Source: an uncultured Hyphomicrobiales bacterium (GTDB lineage Bacteria; Pseudomonadota; Alphaproteobacteria; Rhizobiales; Devosiaceae). Taken from it: a stretch of DNA of 64,000 bases. The stretch spans positions 461,722 through 525,721 of the forward strand of contig CAIKKY010000006.1 in assembly GCA_903828145.1 (NCBI GenBank), given 5' to 3'. The notes below the pieces were generated by a model, which ran no database searches, had not been told where the DNA came from, and worked only from the letters and a program-made list of their open reading frames with translations. Positions 1-10,073 of this stretch are shown here, piece after piece. How positions within the stretch are numbered: position 1 is the first letter of the stretch; the number at the start of each line of letters is the position of its first letter. A program made the position numbers and the translations under genes.

Positions 1-1654
1 AGGGCGCGATTTCGGCCCGGCGCTGCGCCGAATCCTGCCGCGCCTGCTTGCGGTCCTCAACGGCCAGGGGGCCGGATTTTCCCTGACCCTTGCCGGTGCC
101 CGTCAGCGCCTTCTGATAGGCATCGAGGTCATCGTCGAAATCTTCAATCGTGCCATTGCGCGCAATCCACAGCTTGTCGACGGTCGCGTCAATCAGGTGA
201 CGGTCGTGGCTGATGATGAGCACCGCGCCCGTATACTCGTTCAGCGCCGCGACCAGGGCATCGCGGCTGTCGATATCGAGATGGTTGGTCGGCTCATCGA
301 GCACCATGAGGCCGGGCCCTGAAAAGGTGATGAGCCCGAGGAGCAGCCGCGCGCGCTCGCCGCCCGAGAGATTCTTCGCCAGCGTGTTCATGCGGCTCGT
401 GGTCAGACCCATCTGCGCCACGCGCGAGCGCCGCTTGGCCTCGCTGTCATAGGGCATGAGCTCGCTCACATGCTCGAACGGTGTCATTTCCGGCTTCAGC
501 ATGTCCATTTGGTGCTGGGCGAAATAGGCGATATCGAGCCCGCGTGAGCGCCGCATTTCGCCCGAAAGCGCCTTCAACTCGCCCACGAGCAGCTTGGCGA
601 AAGTCGATTTACCATTGCCGTTGACGCCGATCAGCGCAATCCGGTCATCGGGGTCGATCCGGTTGGTGATGTGTCGCAACACCACATGGTCCTCATAGCC
701 CGCCGACACCTGATCAAAGGTGATCATCGGCGAGGCCGGGATCTTCTTGGGGTCGGGGAAGTGGAACGGCGCCGAGGTTTCATCAAACAGCGCCGCCGGG
801 GGCTTCAGCTTTTCAATGGCTTTGACACGCGCCTGCGCCTGTTTGGCCTTGCTCGCCGTGTAGCGGAACCGGTCAACGAACTTCTGCATATGCGCAATCT
901 GGTCGAGCGTCTTTTCGCGCGACTTGTTGTTCTGCTCCATACGGAGCCGTCGGGTTTCCTCGAACGTGTCGTAATTGCCGCGATAGAAGGTCAGCCGCCG
1001 GTCTTCAAGATGCACGATCGAGCTGACCGCCTTGTTGAGCAGGTCGCGATCATGGCTGATCATGAAGACGGTGTAGGGATAGGTGGCGAGATATTTTTCA
1101 AGCCACAGCGTGCCTTCGAGATCGAGATAATTGGTCGGCTCATCGAGCAGCAGCAGGTCGGGCTGGCTGAACAGCACCGCCGCGAGCGCAACGCGCATGC
1201 GCCAGCCGCCCGACAGCTCGGAGGTCGGCCCCAGCTGCCGGTCCTTTTCAAACCCGAGACCCTTCAAAATGGCTGAGGCGCGCGCCTCGGCCGTATGCGC
1301 ATCGATTTCGGCAAGCCGGATATGAATATCCCCGATCCGGTGCGGATCGGTGGCCGTGTCTGCTTCAATGAGCAGCGCCGTGCGCTCCTTGTCGGCAGCC
1401 AGCACCACATCGATCACGCGGGTCGAGCCCGCCGGGGCTTCCTGCGCCACTGCGCCGATCCGGGCGCGCTTGACCAGTTCGATCGTGCCCGCGTCCGCCG
1501 CAAGGCTACCGAGGATCAGCTGGAACAGCGTGGTCTTGCCCGTCCCGTTCTTGCCGACGAAGCCGGCTTTGGCCCCGGTGGGCAGAACCAGCGAAGCGCC
1601 CTCGAACAGGGGACGCCCCTCGATGCGGTATGTCAGGTCAGTAATCGTCAGCAT
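1..1654 (-). CDS. ABC-F family ATP-binding protein (partial, C-terminus outside window)
   Basis: Soluble tandem ATPase of the ABC-F family, whose members act on the ribosome rather than in transport (family knowledge). Reading from the ATG at 1654, the first nucleotide-binding domain has Walker A GKNGTGKTT near residue 34, signature LSGGWRMR and LLLDEPTNYLD. The second has GVNGNGKST, signature LSGGERAR and VLDEPTNHLDI. No membrane segment is seen. About 551 residues are present; the end of the window cuts the gene in a charged Lys/Gln/Arg-rich tail typical of Uup/YheS/EttA-like members. Which subfamily it belongs to cannot be settled here. It is divergent from ndk. Confidence 0.93.
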   Translation of the reverse strand, partial: MLTITDLTYRIEGRPLFEGASLVLPTGAKAGFVGKNGTGKTTLFQLILGSLAADAGTIELVKRARIGAVAQEAPAGSTRVIDVVLAADKERTALLIEADTATDPHRIGDIHIRLAEIDAHTAEARASAILKGLGFEKDRQLGPTSELSGGWRMRVALAAVLFSQPDLLLLDEPTNYLDLEGTLWLEKYLATYPYTVFMISHDRDLLNKAVSSIVHLEDRRLTFYRGNYDTFEETRRLRMEQNNKSREKTLDQIAHMQKFVDRFRYTASKAKQAQARVKAIEKLKPPAALFDETSAPFHFPDPKKIPASPMITFDQVSAGYEDHVVLRHITNRIDPDDRIALIGVNGNGKSTFAKLLVGELKALSGEMRRSRGLDIAYFAQHQMDMLKPEMTPFEHVSELMPYDSEAKRRSRVAQMGLTTSRMNTLAKNLSGGERARLLLGLITFSGPGLMVLDEPTNHLDIDSRDALVAALNEYTGAVLIISHDRHLIDATVDKLWIARNGTIEDFDDDLDAYQKALTGTGKGQGKSGPLAVEDRKQARQDSAQRRAEIAP

Positions 1655-1792
1655 CGGTCAGGGTCCGGGCAAGTGAATGCAGCGCTTTAGTCCCATCGTC
1701 GCCGGAAGTCCAACGCCTCCGGCTTGCGCCTTGCTCCCCCATCGGCTAAATGGCCCCATCTTCAGACACTCCTTTATGAAACAGGATCACCT

Positions 1793-2215
1793 ATGGCCCT
1801 CGAGCGCACCTTTTCCATCATCAAGCCGGACGCAACCAAGCGGAACCTGACGGGCAAGATCGTTGCCAAGTTCGAAGACGCCGGTCTGCGTGTTGTCGCC
1901 TCGAAGCGCATCCAGATGACCCGCGTTCAGGCCGAGACCTTCTACGGCGTGCATCGCGAGCGCCCCTTCTTCGGCGAACTGGTTGATTTCATGATCTCCG
2001 GTCCGGTCGTTGTTCAGGTTCTCGAAGGCGAAAACGCCATTGCCAAGAACCGTGAAGTGATGGGCGCCACCAACCCGGCCAATGCCGCGCCGGGCACCGT
2101 CCGCAAGGATTTCGCCCTCTCGGTTGGCGAAAATTCTGTCCACGGCTCGGACGCGCCGGAAACCGCGGCCGAAGAAATCGCGTATTTCTTTGCCGGTAGC
2201 GAGATCGTCGGCTGA
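1793..2215 (+). CDS. ndk: Nucleoside diphosphate kinase
   Basis: Transfers the gamma-phosphate from ATP to nucleoside diphosphates through a phosphohistidine, balancing NTP and dNTP pools in the cytoplasm. The protein is 140 aa, the normal family length. It opens [17 protein letters not shown] and carries the active-site motif [10 protein letters not shown] with the catalytic histidine near residue 117. The ATG at 1793 is chosen over an upstream in-frame ATG at 1724 because it gives the canonical N-terminus and follows AGGA. A strong intrinsic terminator lies directly downstream, so it is probably a single-gene transcript. Confidence 0.97.
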   Translation: MALERTFSIIKPDATKRNLTGKIVAKFEDAGLRVVASKRIQMTRVQAETFYGVHRERPFFGELVDFMISGPVVVQVLEGENAIAKNREVMGATNPANAAPGTVRKDFALSVGENSVHGSDAPETAAEEIAYFFAGSEIVG

Positions 2216-2241
2216 TCGGCCGATTCCGATAGAAATCCCGA

Positions 2242-2266
2242 GGGCCGCCTCCGGGCGGCCCTTTTT
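2242..2266 (+). terminator. Intrinsic terminator of ndk
   Basis: Perfect 8-bp stem GGGCCGCC/GGCGGCCC (2242-2249 with 2254-2261), a TCCG tetraloop, and a run of five T at 2262-2266, starting 26 bp after the ndk stop codon. Confidence 0.9.
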
Positions 2267-2353
2267 GTTTCCGATAAGGCTGAGCCGCGCCGCGGCCGCC
2301 TGAGTCGCGCCCCCGCCGGGCCGCGCGTTTTCGACCAGAACCCCAAGGCCCCA

Positions 2354-4450
2354 GTGACCCTTTCGCCCCAAATCGCCGCCCCGCTTGAATCCGCCCTCAA
2401 CGCCAAGGGCTATGAGACGCTGACCGCCGTCCAGCTTCAGGTCATCGCCCCCGAAACAGCGGGCCGCGACCTGCTGGTGTCCGCCCAGACCGGGTCGGGC
2501 AAGACCGTGGCCTTTGGTCTTGCGATTGCGCCGGATCTTCTGGGCGATGGCAACCGCCTGCCGACGCCGCATGCGCCCCTCGCGCTGATCATTGCCCCCA
2601 CGCGTGAACTGGCCATGCAGGTCCAGCGCGAACTCACCTGGCTTTATGGTGAAGCCGGCGCCGTGCTGGCTGCGGGCGTTGGTGGCATGGACATCCGCAC
2701 CGAGCGCCGGGCGTTTGAACGGGGTGCGCATATCGTTGTCGGCACCCCCGGGCGGCTGCGCGATCACATCACCAAGCACGCGCTCGATCTCAGCGCCATC
2801 AAGGCCGTTGTGCTCGATGAAGCCGACGAAATGCTCGATCTGGGGTTCCGCGAAGACCTCGAATTCATCCTCGCCGCCGCCCCGGATGAGCGCCGCACGC
2901 TGATGTTTTCCGCCACGGTGCCGCGCCCGATTGCCGATCTCGCCGAGAGCTTTCAGCACGATGCGTTGCGCCTTGTGGCCGAGTCAGCCAGCGAACCGCA
3001 TGCCGATATTGAATATGTGGAAATGGTGGTGCGCGCCGATGAGCGCGAGCACGCCGTGGTCAACACGCTGCTGCTGTATGAAACGCGCAATGCCATCATT
3101 TTCTGCCACACCCGCGAAGCGGTGAAGCACATGGCTGCCCGCCTCGCCAACCGCGGCTTTGCCGTTGTCGCGCTCTCGGGCGAATTGACCCAGGCTGAAC
3201 GGACGAGCGCTCTACAAGCCATGCGCGACGGGCGCGCCCGGATCTGCGTCGCAACCGATGTGGCGGCGCGCGGCATCGATCTGCCCAACCTCGATCTCGT
3301 CATTCACGCCGATGTGCCGGGCAACCCGGATACCCTGCTGCACCGCTCGGGTCGCACCGGCCGCGCCGGGCGCAAGGGCACCTGCGTGCTGATCGTGCCG
3401 CGCCACCGCCGTGCTGCGGTTTCGCGCACGTTGAACGCCGCCAATGTCCGCGCCACGGCCCGGGGCGCGCCCGGCATTGCCGAAATCGAAAAACTGCAGC
3501 GCGAGATGATTCTCAGCGTCGCCGACGCCATTCCGGCCCCCTCGGATGAAGAGCAGGCCATGGTGGGCGAACTGCTGGCCCGCCTGTCGCCCGAACAATT
3601 GGCCGCCGCCTGGCTGCGCGCCGAGCAGACCCGTCGCCCGGCCGCTGAAGACGTCAGCGACGAGCCCGTGTCGGCCGCCTCCTCAAAGCCCCAGAAGAAG
3701 CGCTTTGATGACGAGGGCCCGTTTGAGCCGCGTGAACCGCGCGCCTCGATGACCGGCAGCCGCTGGTTTACGCTGTCTTTGGGGCGCAAGCAGCGCGCCG
3801 ACCCGAAATGGCTCCTGCCCATGATCTGCAAGGCCGGGGGCGTCAGCCGCCGCGCCGTGGGCTCGATCAAGATCGGCGATGCGGAAACCCGCTTCGAGAT
3901 TTCCGCTGACGAGGCCGAGGCGTTCTCCGCTCAGATCGCGCGCAACCCGGTGGCCGAGGGCAATGTCCTCATCCAGCCCGCGGGCGAAGGGTCATCGTCG
4001 CGTCCCGCCTATGCCAAGTCCTCCGGCTACCGCGATGCGGCCCCGGCCGCGACCGACAGCCTCGATAACTGGGCCAGCGCCAGCCGCCGCCCCGCTGCCA
4101 AGCCTGATTACAAAAAGCCGGATTACAAGAAGCCCGATTATAAAAAGCCCGCCTATGACCGGGCGGAGAAATCGGGCGAAAAGCGCGCCGAACCCTGGGC
4201 CGACAGGCGCCCGGCGGGGGCAGCCCCGGCCGAAAAGGTCGGCTATGCCAAAAAGCCCTATGTCAAAAAGCCTTTCGCCGAAAAATCCGGCGAAAAGTCG
4301 GGCTATCCCAAAGCGCCCCCGCGCGATGGCGCGACCAAGCCCGCCTATGACAAGGCCAAGCCGGCCTATGATAAGGCCGCAAAGCCCAAAAAGCCCAAGG
4401 ATGCCGGCACTTTTGTGCGCAAGAAGAAAGACCTTGAGCCGCGCGGTTAA
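2354..4450 (+). CDS. DEAD-box ATP-dependent RNA helicase with DbpA-like RNA-binding domain
   Basis: RNA-remodelling helicase, probably for ribosome assembly or cold adaptation by analogy with DeaD/CsdA. The 698-aa protein has an AQTGSGKT Walker A, PTRELA, TPGRLRD, DEAD and SAT in the first RecA domain and HRSGRTGRAG in the second. A DbpA-type RNA-binding fold follows (about residues 475-540, LSLGRKQRADPKWLLPMIC). The tail of about 150 residues is basic and low in complexity, with KPDYK pentads from residue 583 and related KPAYDK units. The start is GTG at 2354. It is convergent with the channel gene, overlapping by 4 bp. The tail is probably disordered and RNA-binding (inference). Confidence 0.93.
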   Translation: MTLSPQIAAPLESALNAKGYETLTAVQLQVIAPETAGRDLLVSAQTGSGKTVAFGLAIAPDLLGDGNRLPTPHAPLALIIAPTRELAMQVQRELTWLYGEAGAVLAAGVGGMDIRTERRAFERGAHIVVGTPGRLRDHITKHALDLSAIKAVVLDEADEMLDLGFREDLEFILAAAPDERRTLMFSATVPRPIADLAESFQHDALRLVAESASEPHADIEYVEMVVRADEREHAVVNTLLLYETRNAIIFCHTREAVKHMAARLANRGFAVVALSGELTQAERTSALQAMRDGRARICVATDVAARGIDLPNLDLVIHADVPGNPDTLLHRSGRTGRAGRKGTCVLIVPRHRRAAVSRTLNAANVRATARGAPGIAEIEKLQREMILSVADAIPAPSDEEQAMVGELLARLSPEQLAAAWLRAEQTRRPAAEDVSDEPVSAASSKPQKKRFDDEGPFEPREPRASMTGSRWFTLSLGRKQRADPKWLLPMICKAGGVSRRAVGSIKIGDAETRFEISADEAEAFSAQIARNPVAEGNVLIQPAGEGSSSRPAYAKSSGYRDAAPAATDSLDNWASASRRPAAKPDYKKPDYKKPDYKKPAYDRAEKSGEKRAEPWADRRPAGAAPAEKVGYAKKPYVKKPFAEKSGEKSGYPKAPPRDGATKPAYDKAKPAYDKAAKPKKPKDAGTFVRKKKDLEPRG
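4100..4159 (+). repeat. In-frame 15-bp tandem repeat encoding KPDYK units
   Basis: Three KPDYK pentads and a degenerate fourth (KPAYD) at codons 583-602 of the helicase gene, each 15 bp. Synonymous differences (AAA/AAG, CCT/CCG/CCC, TAC/TAT) between copies indicate selection on the peptide. Confidence 0.8.
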
Positions 4451-5226
4451 AGGCCTTCATCCGGAATGTTCAGCACCACCCCGCACGCCTTGCAATGCAC
4501 GGCGTCGGGGTCGTGCCGGTTGAGGCCGCAGTCGGGGCAGGGGAAATATACCTTGTCGGGCCTGAACAGCGATTGGGCGAGCCGCACGAACAGCGCAATG
4601 CCCACGATCATCGCCGCAATCGAGGTCAGCCGTCCAAGCGGTCCCGGCAGGGTCACGTCGCCATAGCCCGTGGTGGTGACGGTGGTGACCGTGAAATACA
4701 GCGCATCGATATAGCCGTTGATCGGGCCACTCGGTGCGCCGAAAAACGTCAGGACGAAGCCCGAGAGCAGCAGCAGGAACGTCGCGAGATTGACCGCCGC
4801 CTGACCGATATCCTTCACCCGATATTTCTTGGCCCTCTCGAAAGGACGCCACAGCGCCCCTGAACGGTTGAGGGTGAAGAGCCGCAGGATGCGGAGGAAA
4901 CCGAGGTTGGCGAGAACCAGCGGGAAAAGCAGCGTCAGCAGCACGATGAAGTCGAGCATCGTCGTCGGCTGCCTGAGCCAGCGTCCGGTGTGACGCGCCG
5001 CAATCCCCCGCGCGATGAGATCAAGGCTCAGCACAAAGGCAATGGCCGCATCGACCCAGTAAAACACCGGTCCGTCGCGCAACAGCGGCGTGGCAATGAA
5101 AAAGGCGATGATCGCAAGGTCCACCGCCAGAACCAGCAGCTGAAATCGTTCCGCCGCCGGGCTTTCGCCCTGATAGAGGATGCGTAATCGGGTCCGGAGT
5201 CGGCTAAAGCGGGTGGGTGCGGTCAT
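4447..5226 (-). CDS. Voltage-gated-type potassium channel with C-terminal zinc ribbon
   Basis: Inner-membrane ion channel. The pore loop carries the K+ selectivity filter TVTTTGYGDV. Several hydrophobic segments precede it, an S1-S4-like region with an arginine-containing segment (FLRILRLF), followed by the pore and a final helix, so a six-helix subunit is likely. The C-terminus has two CxxC pairs (CPDCG and CKACG) forming a short zinc ribbon. ATG at 5226 gives about 259 aa and is preferred because the upstream in-frame starts (5307 GTG, 5289 ATG) add a non-hydrophobic stretch with no homology feel. The upstream ribosome site is weak, so the start is uncertain. Confidence 0.85.
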   Translation of the reverse strand: MTAPTRFSRLRTRLRILYQGESPAAERFQLLVLAVDLAIIAFFIATPLLRDGPVFYWVDAAIAFVLSLDLIARGIAARHTGRWLRQPTTMLDFIVLLTLLFPLVLANLGFLRILRLFTLNRSGALWRPFERAKKYRVKDIGQAAVNLATFLLLLSGFVLTFFGAPSGPINGYIDALYFTVTTVTTTGYGDVTLPGPLGRLTSIAAMIVGIALFVRLAQSLFRPDKVYFPCPDCGLNRHDPDAVHCKACGVVLNIPDEGL

Positions 5227-5390
5227 GGCGCAAGGCTCGCTGTCCGGCGCGCCCCTGTCAATGCAGCCCGATGCGTTACCCCTTGCCATGCCGCTCACCG
5301 TGGTCACGGGAATGTTGATGGAACCAATTTGGCCAGGCTCTAAGGTCAGGCTGCGTCGTTCCCTGTCCTCGATCCGAAAAAAGGCTCCTG

Positions 5391-5579
5391 ATGTCCGTTC
5401 GTCTTGGTGAAACTGCCGCTGTCCTCGTGCTCATGCTGGTGCTCCTCGCGCTCAAGCGCGTGGAGGCGCTGGCGGGCCTGCCGCTGTCGCAAATCACCGG
5501 TATTGTGGCATTTTCCTTTGCCATTTTCCTCGCGCTCGGGCTCTATCAGCAGGAATTGGCCCGTATCCGCGAAGAATAA
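5391..5579 (+). CDS. Small two-helix membrane protein of unknown function
   Basis: A 62-aa protein with two hydrophobic stretches (about residues 8-22 and 37-51) and a charged C-terminus QQELARIREE. It starts with ATG at 5391 behind AAAAAAGGCTCCTG and ends 2 bp before the GTG of the molybdopterin oxidoreductase, so the two are probably translationally coupled. I do not recognise the family. It could be a membrane tether or an independent small protein. Confidence 0.6.
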   Translation: MSVRLGETAAVLVLMLVLLALKRVEALAGLPLSQITGIVAFSFAIFLALGLYQQELARIREE

Positions 5580-5581
5580 TT

Positions 5582-7654
5582 GTGACCACTAGTCTCGCCC
5601 GCTCGGTCTGCCCGCATGATTGTCCATCGGTCTGTGCCCTCGATGTTGAACTCATCGATGGGGTTCGGCTCGGCCGTGTGCATGGCGCCAAGGATGACCC
5701 CTACACGGCCGGGGTGATCTGCGAAAAAGTTGCCCGCTATGCCGAGCGCGCGCACCACCCCGATCGGGTGCTTTATCCGCTCCGCCGGGTTGGTCCCAAG
5801 GGCGGGGGCGGCTGGCAGCGCATCAGCTGGGATGACGCGCTCAGCGAGATCACCACGCGCTGGCTCGACATCGAGACCACGCACGGGCCCGAAGCCATCT
5901 GGCCCTATTTCTACGCCGGCACCATGGGCCATGTGCAGCGCGACGGTATTCATCGGCTGCGCCATGCCCGCGGCTATTCGGACCAGTACGACACCATCTG
6001 CACCGGCACCGCTTGGCCAGGCTATATCGCCGGCACCGGGGTCATCGCCGGGCTCAATCCCGAGGATATGGCCTATTCCGATTGCGTGGTGCTCTGGGGC
6101 ACCAATGCGGTCGCCACTCAGGTCAATGTGATGACCCACGCGACCCGCGCCCGCAAAACGCGCGGCGCACCGCTCGTTGTCATCGACATCTATGACAATG
6201 CCACGATGGCGCAGGCCGACATGCCGCTGCTGATCCGCCCCGGCACCGATGGCGCGCTGGCGCTCGGGGTGATGCATGTGCTGCTCAAAGAGGGCCTGGC
6301 CGACCGCGCCTATATGGCCGAGTTCACCGATTTTTCGCCCGAATTCGAGGCCCATGTCAAAACCCGCACGCCTGACTGGGCGAGCGCCATCACCGGCCTG
6401 CCCATCGAGCGGATCGAGGCCTTTGCGCGCCTAGTCGGCACGACCAAAAACACCTTCTTCCGTCTGGGCTATGGCTTCACCCGCCAGCGCAATGGCGCCA
6501 CGGCAATGCATGCGGCGCTTTCCATTCCCGCCATGACCGGTGCGTGGTCGGTGCGGGGCGGGGGCGCACTCCACTCCAATTCCGGCACCTTCGGGCTCAA
6601 AAAATCGCTGATCACCGGGGCAAAGACCAAAAAGGTCCGGGCCCTCGATATGAGCGAGATCGGCCCGGTGCTCACCGGCGATGTCAAAGCGCTGCAGGCG
6701 GGGCCGCCGGTAATGGCGCTCTTTGTGCAGAACACCAACCCGGCCAATGTGGCCCCCGATCAGGCCCGTGTGCGGCAGGGGCTCCTGCGCGATGATCTCT
6801 TCACCGTGGTGCATGAGCAGATGATGACCGATACGGCGCGGCTCGCCGATATCGTGTTGCCCGCCACCATGTTCACCGAACACAATGACTACTATACGCG
6901 CGGCGGACATACCCGCGTGCTGTTTGGGCCCAAGCTGATGGAGGCGCCCGGCGAGGCGCGCTCCAATCTCGATCTCATCAACGCGCTGATGGCACGCCTC
7001 GGCTCTGTCGATGCCGCGACCGGGCTGACTGACCGCGAGATCGTGGCTGAAACCTTCCGCCGCTCCGGGGTTGGCGATCTCGATGAGATTGCCCGGACCG
7101 GCTTTGTCGACCGTGCCCGGCCCGAACCCGAAACCCGCTTTGCCTCAGGCTTTGCCTGGCCCGATGGCCGCTACCGCTTTGCGCCCGATTGGGACGGGGT
7201 GGCGAAAAAGCGCGACTATCGCTTTGTCGCCGGGCCCGATCTGCCCCGTTTTGCCGACCATTGGGATGTCAGCGAGCACACGACGCCCGAGACCCCGTTC
7301 AAGCTCGCCACCAGCCCCTCGCGCGGCTTCCTCAATTCGAGCTTTGCCGAAACCCCGGGCAGCCAGAAGCGCCAGCCGCAGCCCGAGGTTCTGATTCACC
7401 CCGATGACGCGGCCCCGCTCGGCATCGCCACCGGCGACCGGTTGCGCCTCGGCAATACCCGGGGCGAGGTCGTGCTGGCGGCACGGCTCTTTGCGGGGCT
7501 CATTCCCGGCACGCTGATTGCCGAGGGCATATTCCCCAACCGCAGCCACGCCAGCGGGCAGGGGATCAACGCGCTGGTCAGCGCCGAGCCGGTGCGGCCT
7601 TTCGGTGGCGTGGCCTTTCACGACAACGCCGTGTGGATACGTTCAGACACCTAG
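5582..7654 (+). CDS. Molybdopterin-dependent oxidoreductase (DMSO-reductase superfamily)
   Basis: A bis-MGD enzyme of 690 aa. The N-terminus has the [4Fe-4S] cysteine pattern CPHDCPSVC followed about 30 residues later by the fourth cysteine (GVICEKV). The catalytic domains follow (WDDALSEI, DYYTRGGHTR) and then the C-terminal molydopterin-dinucleotide-binding domain (HPDDAAPLGIATGDRLRL). There is no twin-arginine signal, so it is probably cytoplasmic. The substrate cannot be named from sequence; the superfamily includes formate dehydrogenases, assimilatory nitrate reductases and others. The start is GTG at 5582, two bases after the small membrane-protein gene. The mogA gene for cofactor synthesis lies far away at 34704-35231. 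Confidence 0.9.
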   Translation: MTTSLARSVCPHDCPSVCALDVELIDGVRLGRVHGAKDDPYTAGVICEKVARYAERAHHPDRVLYPLRRVGPKGGGGWQRISWDDALSEITTRWLDIETTHGPEAIWPYFYAGTMGHVQRDGIHRLRHARGYSDQYDTICTGTAWPGYIAGTGVIAGLNPEDMAYSDCVVLWGTNAVATQVNVMTHATRARKTRGAPLVVIDIYDNATMAQADMPLLIRPGTDGALALGVMHVLLKEGLADRAYMAEFTDFSPEFEAHVKTRTPDWASAITGLPIERIEAFARLVGTTKNTFFRLGYGFTRQRNGATAMHAALSIPAMTGAWSVRGGGALHSNSGTFGLKKSLITGAKTKKVRALDMSEIGPVLTGDVKALQAGPPVMALFVQNTNPANVAPDQARVRQGLLRDDLFTVVHEQMMTDTARLADIVLPATMFTEHNDYYTRGGHTRVLFGPKLMEAPGEARSNLDLINALMARLGSVDAATGLTDREIVAETFRRSGVGDLDEIARTGFVDRARPEPETRFASGFAWPDGRYRFAPDWDGVAKKRDYRFVAGPDLPRFADHWDVSEHTTPETPFKLATSPSRGFLNSSFAETPGSQKRQPQPEVLIHPDDAAPLGIATGDRLRLGNTRGEVVLAARLFAGLIPGTLIAEGIFPNRSHASGQGINALVSAEPVRPFGGVAFHDNAVWIRSDT

Positions 7655-7783
7655 AATATTTACTGTGTTAGTCAGACTACATAATGTTCGCGGGAACAAA
7701 GTGAGTATCCCGCGATTATTAATCAGCATAAACCTGTAGATCTTTACTATTTAGGCACGCCCAATGGGCGCAAGATCACGATC

Positions 7784-8362
7784 ATGCTCGAAGAGTTGGC
7801 GGTGCCCTACACGATCCACAAAGTGGATATTTCAAAGGGCGAGCAGTTCACGCCCGAATTCCTCGCAATAGCGCCCAATAACAAAATCCCCGCGATCGTC
7901 GACCCGGAAGGACCGGACGGCGAGCCGATTTCAATTTTTGAATCGGGCGCGATTTTGACCTATCTCGCCGAGAAATTTGGCCAGTTCTACGGCCAAAGCT
8001 GGACCGAGCGGGTGAAGATCGACGAATGGCTGTTCTGGCAGGTGGGTGGCTTTGGTCCCATGCTGGGCCAGAACAATCACTTCACCGTCTACGCGCCGGA
8101 AAAAGTGCCCTACGCCATCAAGCGCTTCCAGGATGAATCGCGTCGGCTGTACACCGTGCTCGATGGCCAGCTCCGGCGCCAGCACGCGCGCGGTCAGGAC
8201 TATGTGGCGGGTAACGGCTACTCGATTGCCGATATCGCCATTTTTGATTGGTCGCAAAGCGCCGAGCGGCACCTTGGGGCGGTGGAGGGCCTGCCTGATT
8301 TCCTCAGCTGGCGCGCCCTGATGCAATCGCGGCCCGCCGTCCAGCGCGCTCTGGCGCTATAA
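7784..8362 (+). CDS. Glutathione S-transferase (YghU/Ure2-like); true 5' start unclear
   Basis: Cytosolic GST with a thioredoxin-fold N-domain (APNNKIPAIVDPEG, then the ESGAILTYLAEK glutathione motif) and an all-helical C-domain containing DEWLFWQVGGFGPMLGQ. The first standard start (ATG 7784) gives 192 aa but omits the first beta strand. The same frame continues upstream through DLYYLGTPNGRKITI, typical family N-terminal sequence, to a stop at 7682-7684, and contains no ATG, GTG or TTG. An ATT codon at 7715 lies 9 bp after AAAGTGAG and could serve. A lost base near 7735 could instead have disconnected a GTG at 7701 in another frame. Confidence 0.85.
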   Translation: MLEELAVPYTIHKVDISKGEQFTPEFLAIAPNNKIPAIVDPEGPDGEPISIFESGAILTYLAEKFGQFYGQSWTERVKIDEWLFWQVGGFGPMLGQNNHFTVYAPEKVPYAIKRFQDESRRLYTVLDGQLRRQHARGQDYVAGNGYSIADIAIFDWSQSAERHLGAVEGLPDFLSWRALMQSRPAVQRALAL

Positions 8363-8383
8363 GCCCCGGAATTCCAACCCTTC

Positions 8384-8414
8384 GGCCCGGCAAGTTCAGT
8401 GTGCCGGGCCTTAA
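8384..8414 (+). terminator. Probable intrinsic terminator after the GST gene
   Basis: Perfect 9-bp inverted repeat GGCCCGGCA/TGCCGGGCC (8384-8392 with 8402-8410) with a 9-nt loop. Only TTAAT follows, so the T tract is weak. Confidence 0.6.
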
Positions 8415-8476
8415 TCGCGCGCGGGCGACGAAAACCCCTTGCCCACCCCGGCATTTGACCCTATCAGGACCGGGCC

Positions 8477-8569
8477 GGAGAGGTGGCCGAGTGGTCGAAG
8501 GCACGCCCCTGCTAAGGGCGCAGACGGTGATGAACTGTCTCGAGGGTTCGAATCCCTTCCTCTCCGCCA
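8477..8569 (+). tRNA. tRNA-Ser (anticodon GCT)
   Basis: A 93-nt class II tRNA. The acceptor stem is GGAGAGG/CCTCTCC (8477-8483 with 8559-8565), with discriminator G and an encoded CCA at 8567-8569. The anticodon stem CGCCC/GGGCG surrounds loop CTGCTAA with GCT at 8511-8513. A long variable arm and the GGTTCGAATCC T-arm are present. It reads AGC/AGT codons. About 160 bp after it (8570-8729) hold no recognisable gene. Confidence 0.97.
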
Positions 8570-8729
8570 CGCTCTACTTGCCCAGAGCCTTCTCACCCCA
8601 GCGGCTTTCAACCCTTGCGTCGCCAAGCTGGTTCGGCACCACCTTGCCCGGGATCGTGGGGCTTGGGACAATGCCCCGCGCCGGTATGTCCTCCGGGGCG
8701 TGTTGCCGAGGTGCAGGGGCCGGGTCAGT

Positions 8730-10073
<1,344 letters not shown>

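Noticed and set aside
671..1276. 201-aa plus-strand frame
   Set aside because: Shadow of the ABC-F gene, whose Walker and signature motifs are all on the minus strand.
1787..2959. 390-aa minus-strand frame
   Set aside because: Runs antisense to ndk, its terminator and the helicase N-terminus; Gly/Arg-rich shadow translation.
4100..4159. CRISPR-like short repeats
   Set aside because: Repeats are in frame, lack spacers and encode KPDYK; they are protein repeats.
8477..8569. tRNA-Ser as the attachment site of an integrated island
   Set aside because: No integrase gene and no second copy of the tRNA 3' end could be found by eye; kept only as a possibility.
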